From the NCBI GenBank assembly GCA_015058275.1, contig SVCQ01000006.1:1-64000 (forward strand): a DNA stretch of 64,000 nt, read 5' to 3'. Each line of letters begins with the position of its first letter. Within the stretch, counting starts at the first letter, position 1. Positions 52,509-61,933 of the stretch are shown one piece after another. Made by a program: the position numbers and the translations under genes. The stretch is from Clostridiales bacterium (GTDB lineage Bacteria; Bacillota; Clostridia; Peptostreptococcales; Anaerovoracaceae). The notes under the pieces are model-generated. The model was not told where the DNA came from. It made no database searches and saw only the letters and a program-made list of their open reading frames with translations.

Positions 52509-53576
52509 ATGAAAATTCTTGTTATCAACCCGGGGGCAACTTCCACCAAGATCTGCGTCTTTGAGGACGAAAACGAAGTGATGCGCGTAGGCATCGACCA
52601 CGACGCGTCCGAGATCGCAAAGTATCCTCACGTAGTAGAGCAGGCACCGTTCAGGAAAGAGGCCATCCTCAAGACCATCGAGGAGAACGGCTATAAGCTG
52701 AGCGACTTCGACGCCATCTGCGGCAGAGGCGGACTCTTCAAGCACATCCCTTCGGGTACATATAAGGTCAATGACGCTGTCATCAGGGATATCGAGAACC
52801 CGCCGTACGGAGAGCACGCGGCCAACCTCGGTGCGTATATCTCCAAGGAGCTCGCGGATTCCGTAGGCATCCCGGCATTCTTTGTAGACCCTGTATGCGT
52901 GGACGAGATGGAGCCTCTCGCGAGGTATTCGGGACTCGGACTTCCGGGCTTCGAGAGACAGTCGTTCTTCCATCCTCTCAACCACAAGTCGGTAGCCCGC
53001 AAGGCGGCCAAACAGCTCGGCAAGGCCTATGAGGAGCTCAATCTCGTCATCTGCCACCTCGGAGGAGGCGTATCGGTCGGCGCTCACAAAAAAGGCAAGG
53101 TAGTCGACGTCAACAACGTCAAGGATGACGGAGCCATGGGTATGGACAGAGGCGGAGCTCTCCCTGCGAACGCGCTGGTCAATCTCTGCTTCCAGGAGGG
53201 CATGACCAAGGCCGATGTCAAGAGGATAATCGGACAGGAAGCCGGTATCTACTCCTACACGGGCACCAAGGACTTCAGGGATGTCGAGAATGCCGCCTTC
53301 GATGACGGTGACGAAAAGATGCTCGAGGCGTTCAAGGCCATCGCGTATCAGCTCGCAAAGGATATAGGAGCTATGTCCGCTGTCCTGAGATTCGATGTAG
53401 ATGCGATCATCTTTACGGGCGGCATGGCCTATTCCGAGAGGTTCTGCGAGGAGATCGGCTCCTATGTCAGCAAGATCGCGCCTATCATGAGATTCCCGGG
53501 CGAAGAGGAGATGAAGGCTCTCGCCGAGGGAGCTCTCAAGGCTCTCAATACAGGCCACTGGGAGATTTACGAGTAG
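52509..53576 (+). CDS. buk: Butyrate kinase
   Basis: A 355-residue acetate/propionate/butyrate kinase-fold protein. Seen: ILVINPGATSTKICVFEDEN, NPPYGEHAANLGAYISKELA, CHLGGGVSVGAHKKGKVVDV and FTGGMAYSERF; overall length and motifs fit Buk rather than acetate kinase. It makes ATP and butyrate from butyryl phosphate, or acts on branched-chain acyl phosphates. GAGGAGGA supports the ATG at 52509. No phosphotransbutyrylase gene is adjacent, so pathway assignment is inferred. Confidence 0.92.
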   Translation: MKILVINPGATSTKICVFEDENEVMRVGIDHDASEIAKYPHVVEQAPFRKEAILKTIEENGYKLSDFDAICGRGGLFKHIPSGTYKVNDAVIRDIENPPYGEHAANLGAYISKELADSVGIPAFFVDPVCVDEMEPLARYSGLGLPGFERQSFFHPLNHKSVARKAAKQLGKAYEELNLVICHLGGGVSVGAHKKGKVVDVNNVKDDGAMGMDRGGALPANALVNLCFQEGMTKADVKRIIGQEAGIYSYTGTKDFRDVENAAFDDGDEKMLEAFKAIAYQLAKDIGAMSAVLRFDVDAIIFTGGMAYSERFCEEIGSYVSKIAPIMRFPGEEEMKALAEGALKALNTGHWEIYE

Positions 53577-53630
53577 ACTACACGGAGTATAAAGGCCCTC
53601 CGGCGCAGCATTCAGAACAGGGGACCAGAT

Positions 53631-56510
53631 TTGAAAAGAGATCTCACACAATTCATTAAAGACAATTACGAAAAGGCTATAGATTATCACTATCTGCAGC
53701 CGTACTATCAGCCGGTCATACGCACATCGTCCAGACAGCTATGCAGCTTTGAGGTGCTCGCGCGCTGGATCGACCCGGAGATCGGCATGGTATATCCCGA
53801 TGAATTCATCCCGGTGATGGAGGATATCGGGGCGATACACCTGCTGGATGAACACATCATCAGAATGGCGTGCGCGAGGCTTGGCGTAATCCTGGCCAAG
53901 GATGAGCCGGCTGTCCCTATCTCGGTCAATCTGTCGAGAAAGGACTTCGATCTATGCGATATCTTCTCTGTAGTGGACGATATCGTAAGCGAGAACCGCC
54001 TGCCTCATGACTATATCAACATCGAGATAACCGAGAGCATCATGGCCGAAAACAAAGACATGATGCTTGAGGAGATAAGCCGCTTCCGTGAGAACGGCTA
54101 TCCGGTCTGGATGGACGATTTCGGCAGCGCGTACTCGTCGCTCAACGTGCTCAAGGAGTTCGAGTTCGACGAGCTCAAGCTCGACATGGCCTTTTTGAGA
54201 CCGTTCACGCAGAGGTCGCAGCGCATAGCGACTTCGATCATCGACATGGCCAAGAGCGTCAACACGCATACTCTCGCTGAGGGCGTCGAGACGGAGGAGC
54301 AGTTCAGATACCTCCGTAATATCGGATGTGAAAAGGTACAGGGTTACTACTTCGGCAAGCCTATGCCGTACGAAGACGCCATGCGGCATATAGCAGAGCA
54401 GGGCATCGGTATCGAGTCTCCTCAGGACAGGAAGTACTACGATGACATAGGCAAGGTCAATTACCTCAGCGCCGTTCCTTTCATGACCAGAGAGGAGAGA
54501 GATGAGATCACGACCGCCAGGCAGCTCAACAGTATACCGCTGTCCATTATAGAGGTGAAGGGCGACAGCTTCAGCGTGCTCTTCTACAATACAGCCTTTG
54601 AGGAGACGGCTCTTGAGACGGGGCTCTTTGACGATGTATTCAGCCAGGAGCTACTGTGCGTCAGCCAGCCGTTCAACAAGCTGTCGGCCAAGCTTCACAG
54701 GCTGCTGGATTCGGTGGCCGGCGGAGGAGACGGCAGCATGCTCTTTACCTCGCACGAGGAGTACTACGAGGTCAGGGTCAGATGCGTAGCAAGGACACGC
54801 GGCAAGTACAGCGTGCTGATGAGACTTTCCAATCTGTCAAAGGCGGCGAAGGCGGCAAGCACGAGCCAGCTGGACGAGTCTCTTGTCAGGATATACGCGA
54901 TGTTCGAGCGTATCACCCTGGTCGATCTCAACACAGATACGATCAGGCCTCTGTACACTACGACGAGAGAGAAGCTGGTATCTCAGAATACGGATGCCGA
55001 CAAGATGGCTCACGAATATGCCGAAAAATACCTCTTCCCGGAGGACCGAGACATTTACCTCAGTATGGTGGATCCAAAGACGGTCGAGGAGAGGTTCAGA
55101 GAGAATGGCATAACATACATGACGAGGGTGCTGCGCACAAAGAGTACTCACGGCAGTTACGAATGGAAGGAATACACTGACCTGCGCATCGGGAATAACG
55201 TGTATCTCATACTGATCAAGAATGTGCATCAGTCCGTGATATCCCTCGAAAGCCGTATCCACAGGACTCTGGCGGGCGAGGACGGCTACACTGCCGATCT
55301 GCTCTGGTCAAATCTCATACGCTCGGGCCTTATCAGGCTGTTCTGGAAGGACAGGGAAAGGAGGTTCCTCGGCGCGAGCAACGCCTTCCTCGACTACTAC
55401 GGATTTGACTCCGTGGATGAGATATTCGGCAGTAACGACGAGGACCTCGGGTGGCACCTCGATCCGGGGCCGTACAAGAGTGACGAACTCAGGGTCATCA
55501 AAGAGGGCATCACCACGCACAATATACCGGGCAACTGCTTGTGCGATGGAGAGAACCGCGAGATCCTCGCCAGCAAGACTCCTATATATAACACCAACGG
55601 AGAGATCATCGGTCTGATGGGCTATTTCATCGACAGAGATCTTCTCGACGTTAACGATCAGCGCGGGAGAGAGACAAGGCGCAGGGATATACATACCGGA
55701 CTTCTGAATTCCAGAGGCTTCTCAGAGGAGGCATCGAATTTCAGGGACGAGTTCTATCTCAGAGGCAAGGACTTCGTCCGCATGCACGTATCCATAGATG
55801 ACTTTGATACCATAAATGAGCGTTACGGATACGACTTCGGAGACAAGCTGCTCGGAGAATTCGGCAGGGCGCTCAAGACGGCCTTTGGCCGCAGCTGCGC
55901 TGTCGGCAGGATCGCCGGTTCGAGATTCGCGCTGATGAAGGGGATCGACAGGATAGAGGACGCCGACATACTCCGCGAGCAGGTAAGACATGCCGCCGCG
56001 AGAATAACCAGTATCGACGAGATCCCGGTCACCATATATTCGTCGGCCGGATACGCGCTGTTCTCCGAGAGCGAGAACCTCAGCGAACAGGAGAAGATGG
56101 CCGAGCGAAGGATACTTGCCGACCGCAACAAGGGAGTGACCAACGAGATACTGATGTCGCGCGCCGCGGAGCTCTTCCACTTCTTTGACGATATACCGGC
56201 CGTGTTTGCGGTATACCACGTGACGAGGAACGAAGATCACGGCACTACAGACGCCGTTCTGTTCTATGTGAACCATGCGTACGAGAAGGCGACACGCGAG
56301 AAATCTCAGGACATACTCGGACACGGGGTCAGGGAGCTGTACAGCTTTATAGACGAGAACTGGTATGACAAGATGGTGGCGGCCGCTCTCAAGGGAGAGA
56401 CGGCGTCGGACGATTTCGAGTTCGAGCCGACAGGCCGGAAATACAGGTTCACGGCCAACCCGATCATATATGAGGGCTACTGCGCCGTAACATATCTGGA
56501 GAAGGACTGA
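53631..56510 (+). CDS. EAL phosphodiesterase with PAS and degenerate GGDEF domains
   Basis: A 959-residue cyclic-di-GMP phosphodiesterase candidate. The EAL domain is first (residues ~15-260), with EVL (41-43) in place of EAL but other catalytic residues kept: NIEITES, MDDFGSAYSSL, DELKLDM, AEGVETEEQ and VQGYYFGKP. PAS-like regions lie around 290-410, 430-530 and 550-670. A GGDEF-like domain follows, but its motif reads AGSRF (762-766), so cyclase activity is not expected. A last PAS-like segment ends the protein. The start is TTG at 53631. It has no membrane helices. It precedes the transglutaminase gene. Confidence 0.9.
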   Translation: MKRDLTQFIKDNYEKAIDYHYLQPYYQPVIRTSSRQLCSFEVLARWIDPEIGMVYPDEFIPVMEDIGAIHLLDEHIIRMACARLGVILAKDEPAVPISVNLSRKDFDLCDIFSVVDDIVSENRLPHDYINIEITESIMAENKDMMLEEISRFRENGYPVWMDDFGSAYSSLNVLKEFEFDELKLDMAFLRPFTQRSQRIATSIIDMAKSVNTHTLAEGVETEEQFRYLRNIGCEKVQGYYFGKPMPYEDAMRHIAEQGIGIESPQDRKYYDDIGKVNYLSAVPFMTREERDEITTARQLNSIPLSIIEVKGDSFSVLFYNTAFEETALETGLFDDVFSQELLCVSQPFNKLSAKLHRLLDSVAGGGDGSMLFTSHEEYYEVRVRCVARTRGKYSVLMRLSNLSKAAKAASTSQLDESLVRIYAMFERITLVDLNTDTIRPLYTTTREKLVSQNTDADKMAHEYAEKYLFPEDRDIYLSMVDPKTVEERFRENGITYMTRVLRTKSTHGSYEWKEYTDLRIGNNVYLILIKNVHQSVISLESRIHRTLAGEDGYTADLLWSNLIRSGLIRLFWKDRERRFLGASNAFLDYYGFDSVDEIFGSNDEDLGWHLDPGPYKSDELRVIKEGITTHNIPGNCLCDGENREILASKTPIYNTNGEIIGLMGYFIDRDLLDVNDQRGRETRRRDIHTGLLNSRGFSEEASNFRDEFYLRGKDFVRMHVSIDDFDTINERYGYDFGDKLLGEFGRALKTAFGRSCAVGRIAGSRFALMKGIDRIEDADILREQVRHAAARITSIDEIPVTIYSSAGYALFSESENLSEQEKMAERRILADRNKGVTNEILMSRAAELFHFFDDIPAVFAVYHVTRNEDHGTTDAVLFYVNHAYEKATREKSQDILGHGVRELYSFIDENWYDKMVAAALKGETASDDFEFEPTGRKYRFTANPIIYEGYCAVTYLEKD

Positions 56511-56536
56511 TAAAAACCGTACTGAGAACGCTGTTA

Positions 56537-57442
56537 ATGACGGGACTGATCATCGCCCTGTGCACGGGCCCGGCACCACTTCGGGCAGAGGCGGAGGACT
56601 TCGTTTACCACGCGTCCGAAGAGGATGCGGCGGCGGAGCTAAGAGAAGCTATGAAGGCGCGTCAGCGCGAGGTCACGATCGGCCTCCTGCGCGAGGTGGA
56701 TCAGCAAAGCCTCCAGGCCCTTATAGGAGATCTGGTGGAGCTCGCGACAGAGCACACCGGGGATCCCGAGGAGGGAGATTACCTGAAGTTCCAATACGGG
56801 AGCTACGACGGCTCGGGCAGGACGATAAATGTGAACGGCTCCATGGGAGTCAGGCTCAGCTACAGCTTCAAATACTACGACACTTCAAACCAGGAGGAGA
56901 TACTGGGCGCGGAGGTCAGGAGGATAATAAAGGAGCTCGATCCAGAGTCCAAGTCCGACTACGAAAAGCTCAAGGCGATACATGAGCTGATCTGTCAGAA
57001 GGTCGAATACGATCAGGCGGACGGGAGTGACTCGAGGAGGACCGCGTACGACGCCCTGGTAAACGGCAGGGCCGTATGTCAGGGCTATTCGAACGCCCTG
57101 TACAGGCTGCTGCTGGAGGCCGGAGTGGACAACAGGATCATATACGGCAAGGCTACGGAGAGCAGCGGCATCGAAGTGCCGCATACATGGAATATAGTCA
57201 GGCTGGATGACAAATACTATTACGTGGACATCACCTGGGATGACACCGGCGGCACGAATGACTTCTTTGTCAGGCCGCGGGGAGAGTTCGAGGACAGTCA
57301 CAAGGCCGGAGATGAATACCCGGAGGACTTCTTTACAAAGACCTGCCCTGTATCCGCAGAAGAATACAGAACAGACCCTGATGAGATATGCGCCCTTATG
57401 AGCGGGCACGCTCTGGAATTTGCAAAGCTCTTTGCGGCATAG
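56537..57442 (+). CDS. Secreted transglutaminase-like protein
   Basis: A 301-residue protein with a short signal peptide ending near residue 20. The C-terminal half is a transglutaminase/protease-like fold with an intact triad: C181 (GRAVCQGYSNAL), H216 (PHTWNIV) and D231 (YYVDITWDD). Domains of this type cleave or crosslink surface proteins or bind peptidoglycan; the substrate here is unknown. The ATG at 56537 gives a signal peptide short of positive charge; translation from a rarer upstream CTG would add basic residues. It begins 26 bases after the phosphodiesterase gene. Confidence 0.85.
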   Translation: MTGLIIALCTGPAPLRAEAEDFVYHASEEDAAAELREAMKARQREVTIGLLREVDQQSLQALIGDLVELATEHTGDPEEGDYLKFQYGSYDGSGRTINVNGSMGVRLSYSFKYYDTSNQEEILGAEVRRIIKELDPESKSDYEKLKAIHELICQKVEYDQADGSDSRRTAYDALVNGRAVCQGYSNALYRLLLEAGVDNRIIYGKATESSGIEVPHTWNIVRLDDKYYYVDITWDDTGGTNDFFVRPRGEFEDSHKAGDEYPEDFFTKTCPVSAEEYRTDPDEICALMSGHALEFAKLFAA

Positions 57443-57454
57443 GGAGACATCACA

Positions 57455-60070
57455 GTGATCAGACAGACAGAAGCGATCGCGACAAGACTCATAACGATAC
57501 TGCTCGTACTTGCCCTGATGATACAGGGCTCGTACTCGTTTGCGTTTGCGGCAGGATATACCGAAGCGAGCGGAAGCGATATTGAAGAGGAAGATGTGGA
57601 TCTAAGGGATGTCAAGGGCCTTGTGCTGGATGAAGACGGCAGGATCGTAAGTATAGAATTAGAGGGCCTCAGCGACGAAGAGTTCAAAAGGGCGATGGAT
57701 CTCTACGTCAGGCAGGAAAGAGAGGAAGAGGCCAACGATAACAGGCATAATTATCTGATGAAGGATGATGAATCGCCCGATGTATCCGCGGAAATGTCTG
57801 TCACATCCAAGCAGGATATCAGATACAAGTTCCTCGATACGGGCGGCAACGCCAATACCTGGACCTTCCCGTACTCAGACGGACTCTTTGAATTAGCGCC
57901 CTCCTACTACAGCTACACGATGGCTCAGGCTTCGCTCGGCTTTGCGGCTTCTACAGCGCGCAGCAATCCGAAAGTAGTGCCTCGCCAGTACAAGACTTAT
58001 CTGACCAAGGCCGGCTTCACCAATCTGTATGCCTTCGGCTACGACAAAAAGACAACAGAAAACACTCTGTCCGGTGTCATAGGCATGAAGCAGATCGGAG
58101 ATTTTACCGTCATCGCGGCCGCTACCTGCGGACAGGGCTACAAGAACGAATGGGCCGGCAATATGAAGGTCGGCAAGGGCGAGAGGCACCAGGGCTTTGA
58201 GGAGGCCTCGGTCAAGCTTGAGAAGCATATCGCAAAGTATATCGACAAGTATCAGATCAACGGCAAGAAGAAGCTCTGGCTCACAGGTATATCCCGCGCG
58301 GCGGCGGTAGCTAATCTGACTGCGGCTGACGCGATCGAAAGCGGAGACTATGAGGACGTATACGCATACCTCTTCGGAGTTCCCAGGACGACCAAGGCGC
58401 CAAAGAAGTACGCGGGCATCTACAATATCTGCGGGCAATACGACCCTGTCGCGGCCATACCGTTCGAGACCTGGGGCTTTGAGCGCTACGGAACGGACCT
58501 GTACACCCCGTCGCAGGAATCCGATGCGGACTTCAATGTCCTGGTGTACTCTGCAGTGGATGTCGGCAATGAGCTCGACGGAAAGGGCTTCAGGAACAAC
58601 CCGGAGGTCAATTATCAGTTGAGAATCATCCTTGAATGGCTCGGGATGTTCTTTGATGATGCCGACGAGTATACGGACAGATTCCAACCGCTATTGATGA
58701 AGGCGATGCTCAGGCATGATGAGACTGAGCTGCTCGAAACTCTCGTCGATGCCTTCAGAGAATTACATGCTAAGAACTCTAAAGAAAAGGAATCGATCGA
58801 GATATTCGTCAACTATATCTCGTACATCATAGCCCAGCACACAAGGGCCTCCGTAAGACAGGAGGATGACGGCAGCTGGGATCCTACCGAGTCGCTGGCG
58901 GCCAATCTTGTCATAGAGCACAGGCCTTCCACGTATATCAGGTGGCTGTTCTCCGACGCGCTGATCGAAGATCCGATGAGCACATCCATCAACTCGAGGA
59001 GACTTACGATAAACGGAGACGTCACTGTCACGGCCTTTTTGGACGGAGAGGGTATAACCCGTATAGATAATAAAGGCAGGATCACCGCGCCTGATCCGAA
59101 TGTGGATTCTAAACGAAGCGGAGAGCGCGGCGTATTTATGATGAGAAACGGCAAGGAGACCATAGTCAGTCTGCCTGCCGATACCGAATACTACATTGAG
59201 ATCGATGCCGAGGGCGAGCGGTATCTGTCCTATTTTGACGTCAACGTGACCCCAGACAAGCTGGTCACCCAGTCCGGCAGATACCACATGGGCCTCCTCA
59301 AGGACGGCAGGATAGGGATCAAGGTGGTGCCGGATGAGGATCTCGCGTCTACGGCGGAAAAGCTGAGCGGTGATTACGATAGCCTCGGCACATCGAGCCT
59401 CTCGTACTCGCCGACGGTCATAATGAGCGATGAGCTTGAGGCGACCAAATACTCGCATCTCAGCCTTGAGGGCGCGTACAGACTCGTTTGCAGATTATAC
59501 CTCGGAGTTTCGGTAATTCTGTTCCTGTGCTTCCTGATATGGCTGGTTCACCGCAAAGGCAGGAAGAACGGTCACGGACCGTATTCGGTATGGTATGTGA
59601 TCATACCTCATCTGATCTTCATCTTCGGATTCGCGTCTCTGACACAGTACTTCACATACTTCCTCTATACCGTGAAGTCCGCAAGAGTCGTAACCGCCAC
59701 GATAACTATGGCTTTCATAGCTCTGCTCGCCATACGCGGCGCGATGAGGAGCAAACGTGTCAACAACCTGGCGATAGCGGTAGTACTGATCCTGTTCGTA
59801 CCTATTGTGTATGTGTACTACGAGAACAGCGTACTCAGTAAATACTCGTACATACACGTGGCGTTGTTCTACCTGATAGTGATCATGCTCACACTGCTGG
59901 CAGGGCAGACCTTCAGAGGCCCTGAGACCCACAAGGTCAAATTGAAGGGCGCAGCGGATAAGGCGGATGCTCCGGAGGATGCCACTGACGACAAGGATGA
60001 AGAGGCGCCGGAAGAGGACTCTGAGGAAGTCGCTGAAGAGGCTACAAAAGAAGATAAAAAGAATTCTTGA
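57455..60070 (+). CDS. Lipase-like membrane protein with large outer domain
   Basis: An 871-residue protein. A signal helix (about residues 8-30) is followed by an outer region with a lipase/alpha-beta hydrolase (Mbeg1-like) nucleophile motif GISRAA (S280), then further beta-rich segments, a C-terminal bundle of about five membrane helices from ~675 to 830, and a very acidic tail (DKDEEAPEEDSEEVAEE). The combination suggests a surface hydrolase or a signalling protein; no substrate can be given. The start is GTG at 57455, 12 bases after the transglutaminase stop, so the two are probably made together. Confidence 0.78.
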   Translation: MIRQTEAIATRLITILLVLALMIQGSYSFAFAAGYTEASGSDIEEEDVDLRDVKGLVLDEDGRIVSIELEGLSDEEFKRAMDLYVRQEREEEANDNRHNYLMKDDESPDVSAEMSVTSKQDIRYKFLDTGGNANTWTFPYSDGLFELAPSYYSYTMAQASLGFAASTARSNPKVVPRQYKTYLTKAGFTNLYAFGYDKKTTENTLSGVIGMKQIGDFTVIAAATCGQGYKNEWAGNMKVGKGERHQGFEEASVKLEKHIAKYIDKYQINGKKKLWLTGISRAAAVANLTAADAIESGDYEDVYAYLFGVPRTTKAPKKYAGIYNICGQYDPVAAIPFETWGFERYGTDLYTPSQESDADFNVLVYSAVDVGNELDGKGFRNNPEVNYQLRIILEWLGMFFDDADEYTDRFQPLLMKAMLRHDETELLETLVDAFRELHAKNSKEKESIEIFVNYISYIIAQHTRASVRQEDDGSWDPTESLAANLVIEHRPSTYIRWLFSDALIEDPMSTSINSRRLTINGDVTVTAFLDGEGITRIDNKGRITAPDPNVDSKRSGERGVFMMRNGKETIVSLPADTEYYIEIDAEGERYLSYFDVNVTPDKLVTQSGRYHMGLLKDGRIGIKVVPDEDLASTAEKLSGDYDSLGTSSLSYSPTVIMSDELEATKYSHLSLEGAYRLVCRLYLGVSVILFLCFLIWLVHRKGRKNGHGPYSVWYVIIPHLIFIFGFASLTQYFTYFLYTVKSARVVTATITMAFIALLAIRGAMRSKRVNNLAIAVVLILFVPIVYVYYENSVLSKYSYIHVALFYLIVIMLTLLAGQTFRGPETHKVKLKGAADKADAPEDATDDKDEEAPEEDSEEVAEEATKEDKKNS

Positions 60071-60095
60071 AAATAGACCGCTTATATGCTACTAT

Positions 60096-60124
60096 AATCG
60101 GGCTGACAAGAAGTCGGCCCGATA
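60096..60124 (+). other. Hairpin before tRNA-Ser
   Basis: ATCGGGCTGAC pairs with GTCGGCCCGAT over 11 bp (one G-U) with loop AAGAA and no T-run. TATAAT at 60093-60098 could be the tRNA promoter -10, but no -35 at the right distance is clear. Confidence 0.4.
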
Positions 60125-60129
60125 GCTGT

Positions 60130-60217
60130 GGAGGATTGACCGAGTGGCTAAGGAGCCTGATTGGAAATCAGGTAAGGCGTAACAGCCCCGTGGGTTCGAG
60201 TCCCATGTCCTCCGCCA
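60130..60217 (+). tRNA. tRNA-Ser (GGA anticodon)
   Basis: A class II tRNA of 88 bases with encoded CCA. The acceptor GGAGGAT pairs with GTCCTCC (one wobble), the anticodon loop TTGGAAA has anticodon GGA (60163-60165) flanked by CCTGA/TCAGG, and the T arm is GTGGG TTCGAGT CCCAT. A long variable arm is present. Its 3' end is repeated at 60407-60420 and 61709-61733, marking it as an integration site. Confidence 0.95.
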
Positions 60218-60336
60218 AAGCAGAGACGAGCGAAAGCTCGTCTCTTTGCTTTGGCGAGAGGACTGGGACGAGAACGTAGTTCGATGGAGACTTGGCACTG
60301 CGACTGCCAAGCGAAGCGCCAGCAGAGCAGATGCAA
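60195..60336. repeat. Duplicated tRNA 3' end plus terminator, left copy
   Basis: About 140 bases from the T arm of tRNA-Ser onward recur at 61709-61850 with a few differences after the first ~80 bases. They include a perfect stem AGAGACGAGC-GAAA-GCTCGTCTCT then TTTGCTTT, an efficient tRNA terminator. This is the expected left attachment site of an element that inserted at the tRNA end. Confidence 0.85.
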
Positions 60337-60450
60337 GTCCCATGCCAGGGCCGCCCGAGAGAGCAAGACGCAGTCGCAGCTCGATCGGCAGCGGGCTACG
60401 GCTCCAATGTCCTCCGCCAATGACGACTGTTGAAATATACAGTCGTTTTT
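60337..60450 (+). terminator. Mosaic segment with a third tRNA 3' end and terminator
   Basis: GATGCAAGTCCCATGCCAGG just before it matches 62840-62859. At 60407-60420 the 14-base tRNA end ATGTCCTCCGCCAA appears again. ACGACTGT and ACAGTCGT (60423-60446) then form an 8-bp stem followed by TTTTTT. The segment looks like remains of nested insertions. No gene is seen in 60218-60567. Confidence 0.6.
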
Positions 60451-60469
60451 TATTATCACAGGGGTATAT

Positions 60470-60552
60470 CTGCATATTAAATAACACTTTATATGCAGAC
60501 AATTCCCTCAAATGTTTGTTTTTCTGCATATAAAATGATACTATATATGCAG
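60470..60552 (+). promoter_or_regulatory. Two 29-bp palindromic operators before the fic gene
   Basis: Sites at 60470-60498 and 60524-60552 are each 29 bases, begin with CTGCATAT and end with ATATGCAG, and share the rest with four or five changes. Their starts are 54 bases apart, about five helix turns. They cover the only sequence where a promoter could lie and abut the ribosome site. Autoregulation by the winged-helix end of the Fic protein is a natural guess. Confidence 0.8.
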
Positions 60553-60567
60553 AAAAGGAGGCTTGTG

Positions 60568-61626
60568 ATGAGAAAATTCGACTATTCATTCCTTGACAAT
60601 GGAATGCTTCCTGCTGGTTTGGTCAATACGACTGGAGGTATTTATTCTCTTCGTACTGCGTCTGATGTTCGAAAGGAAGAATATCCAAGGGTTTTTACGG
60701 AACTGGAGGCAATAGCAAAAGTTCAATCAGTAAAAAGCTCAAATGCCATCGAAGGCATTATAACCAGCGATCAGAGGATAGCGGATATAGTGAATCGAAG
60801 CAGTGCGCCATTGAATCATGACGAAGCCGAGATCGCAGGCTATAGAGATGCTCTCAACATAATACATTCAAATCACGTGAATCTCACATTTTCTGTAAAA
60901 GATATTCTCCTTCTTCATGAAACGATGATGGGTCCCTCAGGGGATGATCTGGCAGGGCAGTATAAGCAAACGGATAATGTTATTGTAGAAATAGATGCAA
61001 ACGGAAACAGAAGAGTAAGGTTCCGTCCGATACCGGCAAATGAGACTAAAGAGGCTATGGAGCAGCTGGAACTGGCATATCTGATTGCATGCTCCAATTC
61101 TCATATAAATCAACTTCTGCTGATTCCATGTGTCATACTGGATTTCCTGTGCATTCATCCTTTCCGGGATGGTAATGGAAGGATGTCACGGCTGTTATCA
61201 CTGCTGCTTCTTTATAAGAATGGATTCGATGCAGGAAAATACATCTCGTTTGAAGAGCAGATCAACAAGTACAAGGATTTGTATTACGATGCACTACAGC
61301 GTTCATCTTCGGGATGGGATACCAATCAGAATGATTATTTCCCATTCGTTCAGAACTTCATAACTATGCTGTATATATGTTACAAGGAGCTCGACCAGCG
61401 CTTTGCAGTAGTACAGGGGAAAAGAGTAACCAAGACTGCCCGTATTGAAGCAACGGTACTTGGGAGTCTGACACCTTTATCTAAGGCTGATATCTGCGCT
61501 ATACACCCGGACATCAGTCCAACGACCGTAGAAGCCGTACTCGGGAAGATGGTAAGAGAAGGACAAATAAAGCGTATCGGTGCATCCAGAGGATCAAAAT
61601 ATATCAGAAATTGGGAAAAGAGCTAA
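60568..61626 (+). CDS. Fic-family AMPylase with C-terminal winged helix
   Basis: A 352-residue class II Fic protein. The N-terminal inhibitory helix motif SNAIEG (58-63) and the catalytic loop HPFRDGNGRMSR (from H197) are both intact, so the protein should transfer AMP from ATP to a hydroxyl of a target once the helix is released. The C-terminal part (ADICAIHPDISPTTVEAVLG) looks like a winged-helix DNA-binding domain. AAGGAGG at 60555-60561 fixes the ATG at 60568. The gene is notably AT-rich and lies on a tRNA-bounded island, so it was probably acquired. No antitoxin-like partner is seen. Confidence 0.9.
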   Translation: MRKFDYSFLDNGMLPAGLVNTTGGIYSLRTASDVRKEEYPRVFTELEAIAKVQSVKSSNAIEGIITSDQRIADIVNRSSAPLNHDEAEIAGYRDALNIIHSNHVNLTFSVKDILLLHETMMGPSGDDLAGQYKQTDNVIVEIDANGNRRVRFRPIPANETKEAMEQLELAYLIACSNSHINQLLLIPCVILDFLCIHPFRDGNGRMSRLLSLLLLYKNGFDAGKYISFEEQINKYKDLYYDALQRSSSGWDTNQNDYFPFVQNFITMLYICYKELDQRFAVVQGKRVTKTARIEATVLGSLTPLSKADICAIHPDISPTTVEAVLGKMVREGQIKRIGASRGSKYIRNWEKS

Positions 61627-61708
61627 TTGATTGGGTACAATTCCGGGTACAAACGTGGACGGCGTGTTCTCCTCCTTGGAATTTCAACGTTTGTACGCTT
61701 CTGACTCC

Positions 61709-61850
61709 TTCGAGTCCCATGTCCTCCGCCAAAGCAGAGACGAGCGAAAGCTCGTCTCTTTGCTTTGGCGAGAGGACTGGGACGAGAACGACGTTCGATG
61801 GAGACTTGGCACTGTGATTGCCAAGCGAAGCGCAGGCAGAACAGATGCAC
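61709..61850. repeat. Duplicated tRNA 3' end plus terminator, right copy
   Basis: TTCGAGTCCCATGTCCTCCG and the following terminator hairpin repeat the sequence at 60195-60336. The first ~80 bases are identical; later bases differ at several sites. It marks the right boundary of the ~1.5-kb Fic island. No integrase gene is present, so the element is a remnant or was moved in trans. Confidence 0.85.
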
Positions 61851-61933
61851 TTTTTGACTATATATTTGAGTTAATTTGTAATAATTCAAATTATATGGCA
61901 TTATCTTTAATGTAATAGGGAGGAAACATAGAC

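Noticed and set aside
60092..60589. Minus-strand frame across tRNA-Ser and the island edge
   Set aside because: It runs through the tRNA and its duplicated end, so it cannot be a conserved gene.
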